The notes below the pieces were generated by a model. It saw only the letters and a list, made by a program, of their open reading frames with translations. It had not been told where the DNA came from and made no database searches. Both the position numbers and the translations under genes were made by a program. Below are positions 5,276-5,652 of a stretch of 5,652 nt of DNA, one piece after another. The first letter of the stretch is position 1. Each line of letters begins with the position of its first letter. Source of the stretch: an uncultured Thalassospira sp. (lineage in GTDB: Bacteria; Pseudomonadota; Alphaproteobacteria; Rhodospirillales_A; Thalassospiraceae); contig CAMPHD010000230.1 of assembly GCA_946885765.1 (NCBI GenBank), forward strand, positions 1-5,652, written 5' to 3'.

Positions 5276-5318
5276 AAAACAAAAATGCCGTGCTTATTCA
5301 TAATGTTAGGGAAGGAGG
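5276..5318 (+). promoter_or_regulatory. Possible pntAA promoter and its strong Shine-Dalgarno
   Basis: CATAAT (5299-5304) matches five of six -10 positions. An A-rich stretch with AAAACA 17 bases upstream (5276-5281) gives a poor -35. A start near 5311 would leave a very short leader. AAGGAGG (5312-5318) is a full-strength Shine-Dalgarno nine bases before the ATG. The ribosome site is convincing; the promoter is weak and would have to work independently of the terminator upstream. Confidence 0.35.
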
Positions 5319-5327
5319 TTGAACGCG

Positions 5328-5652
5328 ATGAAACTGGCCGTTCCAAAGGAAATATGGCCCGGGGAAAAGCGCGTTGCCGTTACGCCAGATACCGTCAAGA
5401 AACTGATCGGTCTGGGGTTTGACGTTGCAATCGAAGCTGGCGCCGGAACTGACGCCGCCATACCGGATGATCGCTTTGCCGATGCCGGTGCGACCATTGC
5501 CAAAACGATGAAAACCACCGTCAAGGATGCCGATGTGATCCTGAAGGTGCGCCCACCAGTTGTTGATGGAAAAACCGACGAGCTCGCCGCCTATAAACAG
5601 GGCGCAGCTGTCATTGCCTTGCTTGATCCGTATGATCGCAAGGACCTTATTG
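5328..5652 (+). CDS. pntAA: NAD(P) transhydrogenase alpha subunit, N-terminal part, cut by window edge
   Basis: The frame from the ATG at 5328 is open to the window end (108 full codons, MKLAVPKEIWPGEKRVAVTP...). It matches the AlaDH/PNT N-terminal domain: KE-x5-EKRVAVTPDTVKKL (residues 7-26), FDVAIEAGAG (31-40), and ADVILKVRPP (68-77), which is typical of transhydrogenase alpha and differs from alanine dehydrogenase. The enzyme couples the proton gradient to hydride transfer from NADH to NADP+, supplying NADPH; this part belongs to the soluble NAD(H)-binding domain I. In alphaproteobacteria the alpha subunit is commonly split, so pntAB and pntB would be expected to the right, but they are not in view. 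The start is fixed by AAGGAGG nine bases upstream. Alanine dehydrogenase is the main alternative and less likely. Confidence 0.87.
   Translation, partial: MKLAVPKEIWPGEKRVAVTPDTVKKLIGLGFDVAIEAGAGTDAAIPDDRFADAGATIAKTMKTTVKDADVILKVRPPVVDGKTDELAAYKQGAAVIALLDPYDRKDLI

Larger units (their letters stand above)
4611..5327. other. Long intergenic region between the ABC1 kinase and pntAA with RNA-like structure
   Basis: These 717 bases hold no convincing protein gene. Frames on both strands lack family sequence and good ribosome binding sites, and several run across the strong terminator. From left to right I see a weak terminator after the kinase gene (4618-4640), a T-rich stretch with repeated CGTTGG (4680-4870), an AT-richer stretch with dyads (4923-4991), a structured RNA candidate ending in a strong terminator (5038-5209), and a pntAA leader (5276-5327). 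Between the terminator and pntAA there is a small CTTGC-CGG-GCAAG hairpin (5210-5222) and GATGC three times between 5241 and 5260, neither with an evident role. Confidence 0.8.

Noticed and set aside
5085..5276. 63-codon plus-strand frame with TTG start before pntAA
   Set aside because: It crosses the terminator hairpin and T-run, lacks a ribosome site and has no recognisable similarity.

Overview
The window reads as chromosomal DNA of an alphaproteobacterium, with base composition around the mid-50s percent GC. The gene types and sequence style recall Rhodospirillales such as Thalassospira; that is recognition from memory, not a search result. It holds four protein genes, two of them cut by the window edges, and two unusually long and structured non-coding gaps.

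Layout. Positions 1-1008 (minus strand) carry the N-terminal 336 residues of an AMP-forming long-chain acyl-CoA synthetase. A divergent 445-base gap (1009-1453) follows. It contains a likely promoter with an embedded dyad for the synthetase, two further perfect palindromes, a plausible sigma-70 promoter for the rightward genes, and a leader that can fold into hairpins. Positions 1454-3229 (plus) encode a complete M3-family oligoendopeptidase (PepF type). One base after its stop codon, 3231-4610 encodes a complete ABC1/UbiB/ADCK-family atypical kinase. These two genes look like a tight bicistronic operon. A 717-base gap without a convincing protein gene (4611-5327) comes next, and then the first 108 codons of pntAA, the NAD(P) transhydrogenase alpha subunit (5328 onward).

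The most interesting part is the gap before pntAA. It contains a very strong rho-independent terminator (5171-5209) with no recognised gene to terminate. The 5' arm of that terminator can instead pair, over 13 continuous base pairs, with a segment about 120 bases upstream (5038-5050). Further helices are possible between the two partners. This is the geometry of a transcription attenuator or of a closed, structured small RNA, and a 25-codon candidate leader ORF overlaps the upstream arm. I do not recognise it as a known RNA family.

The genes do not form one pathway. The synthetase activates fatty acids, PepF trims oligopeptides, ABC1 proteins are usually tied to ubiquinone or membrane-lipid metabolism, and the transhydrogenase balances NADH and NADPH at the membrane. 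I see no mobile element, CRISPR array, tRNA or rRNA.
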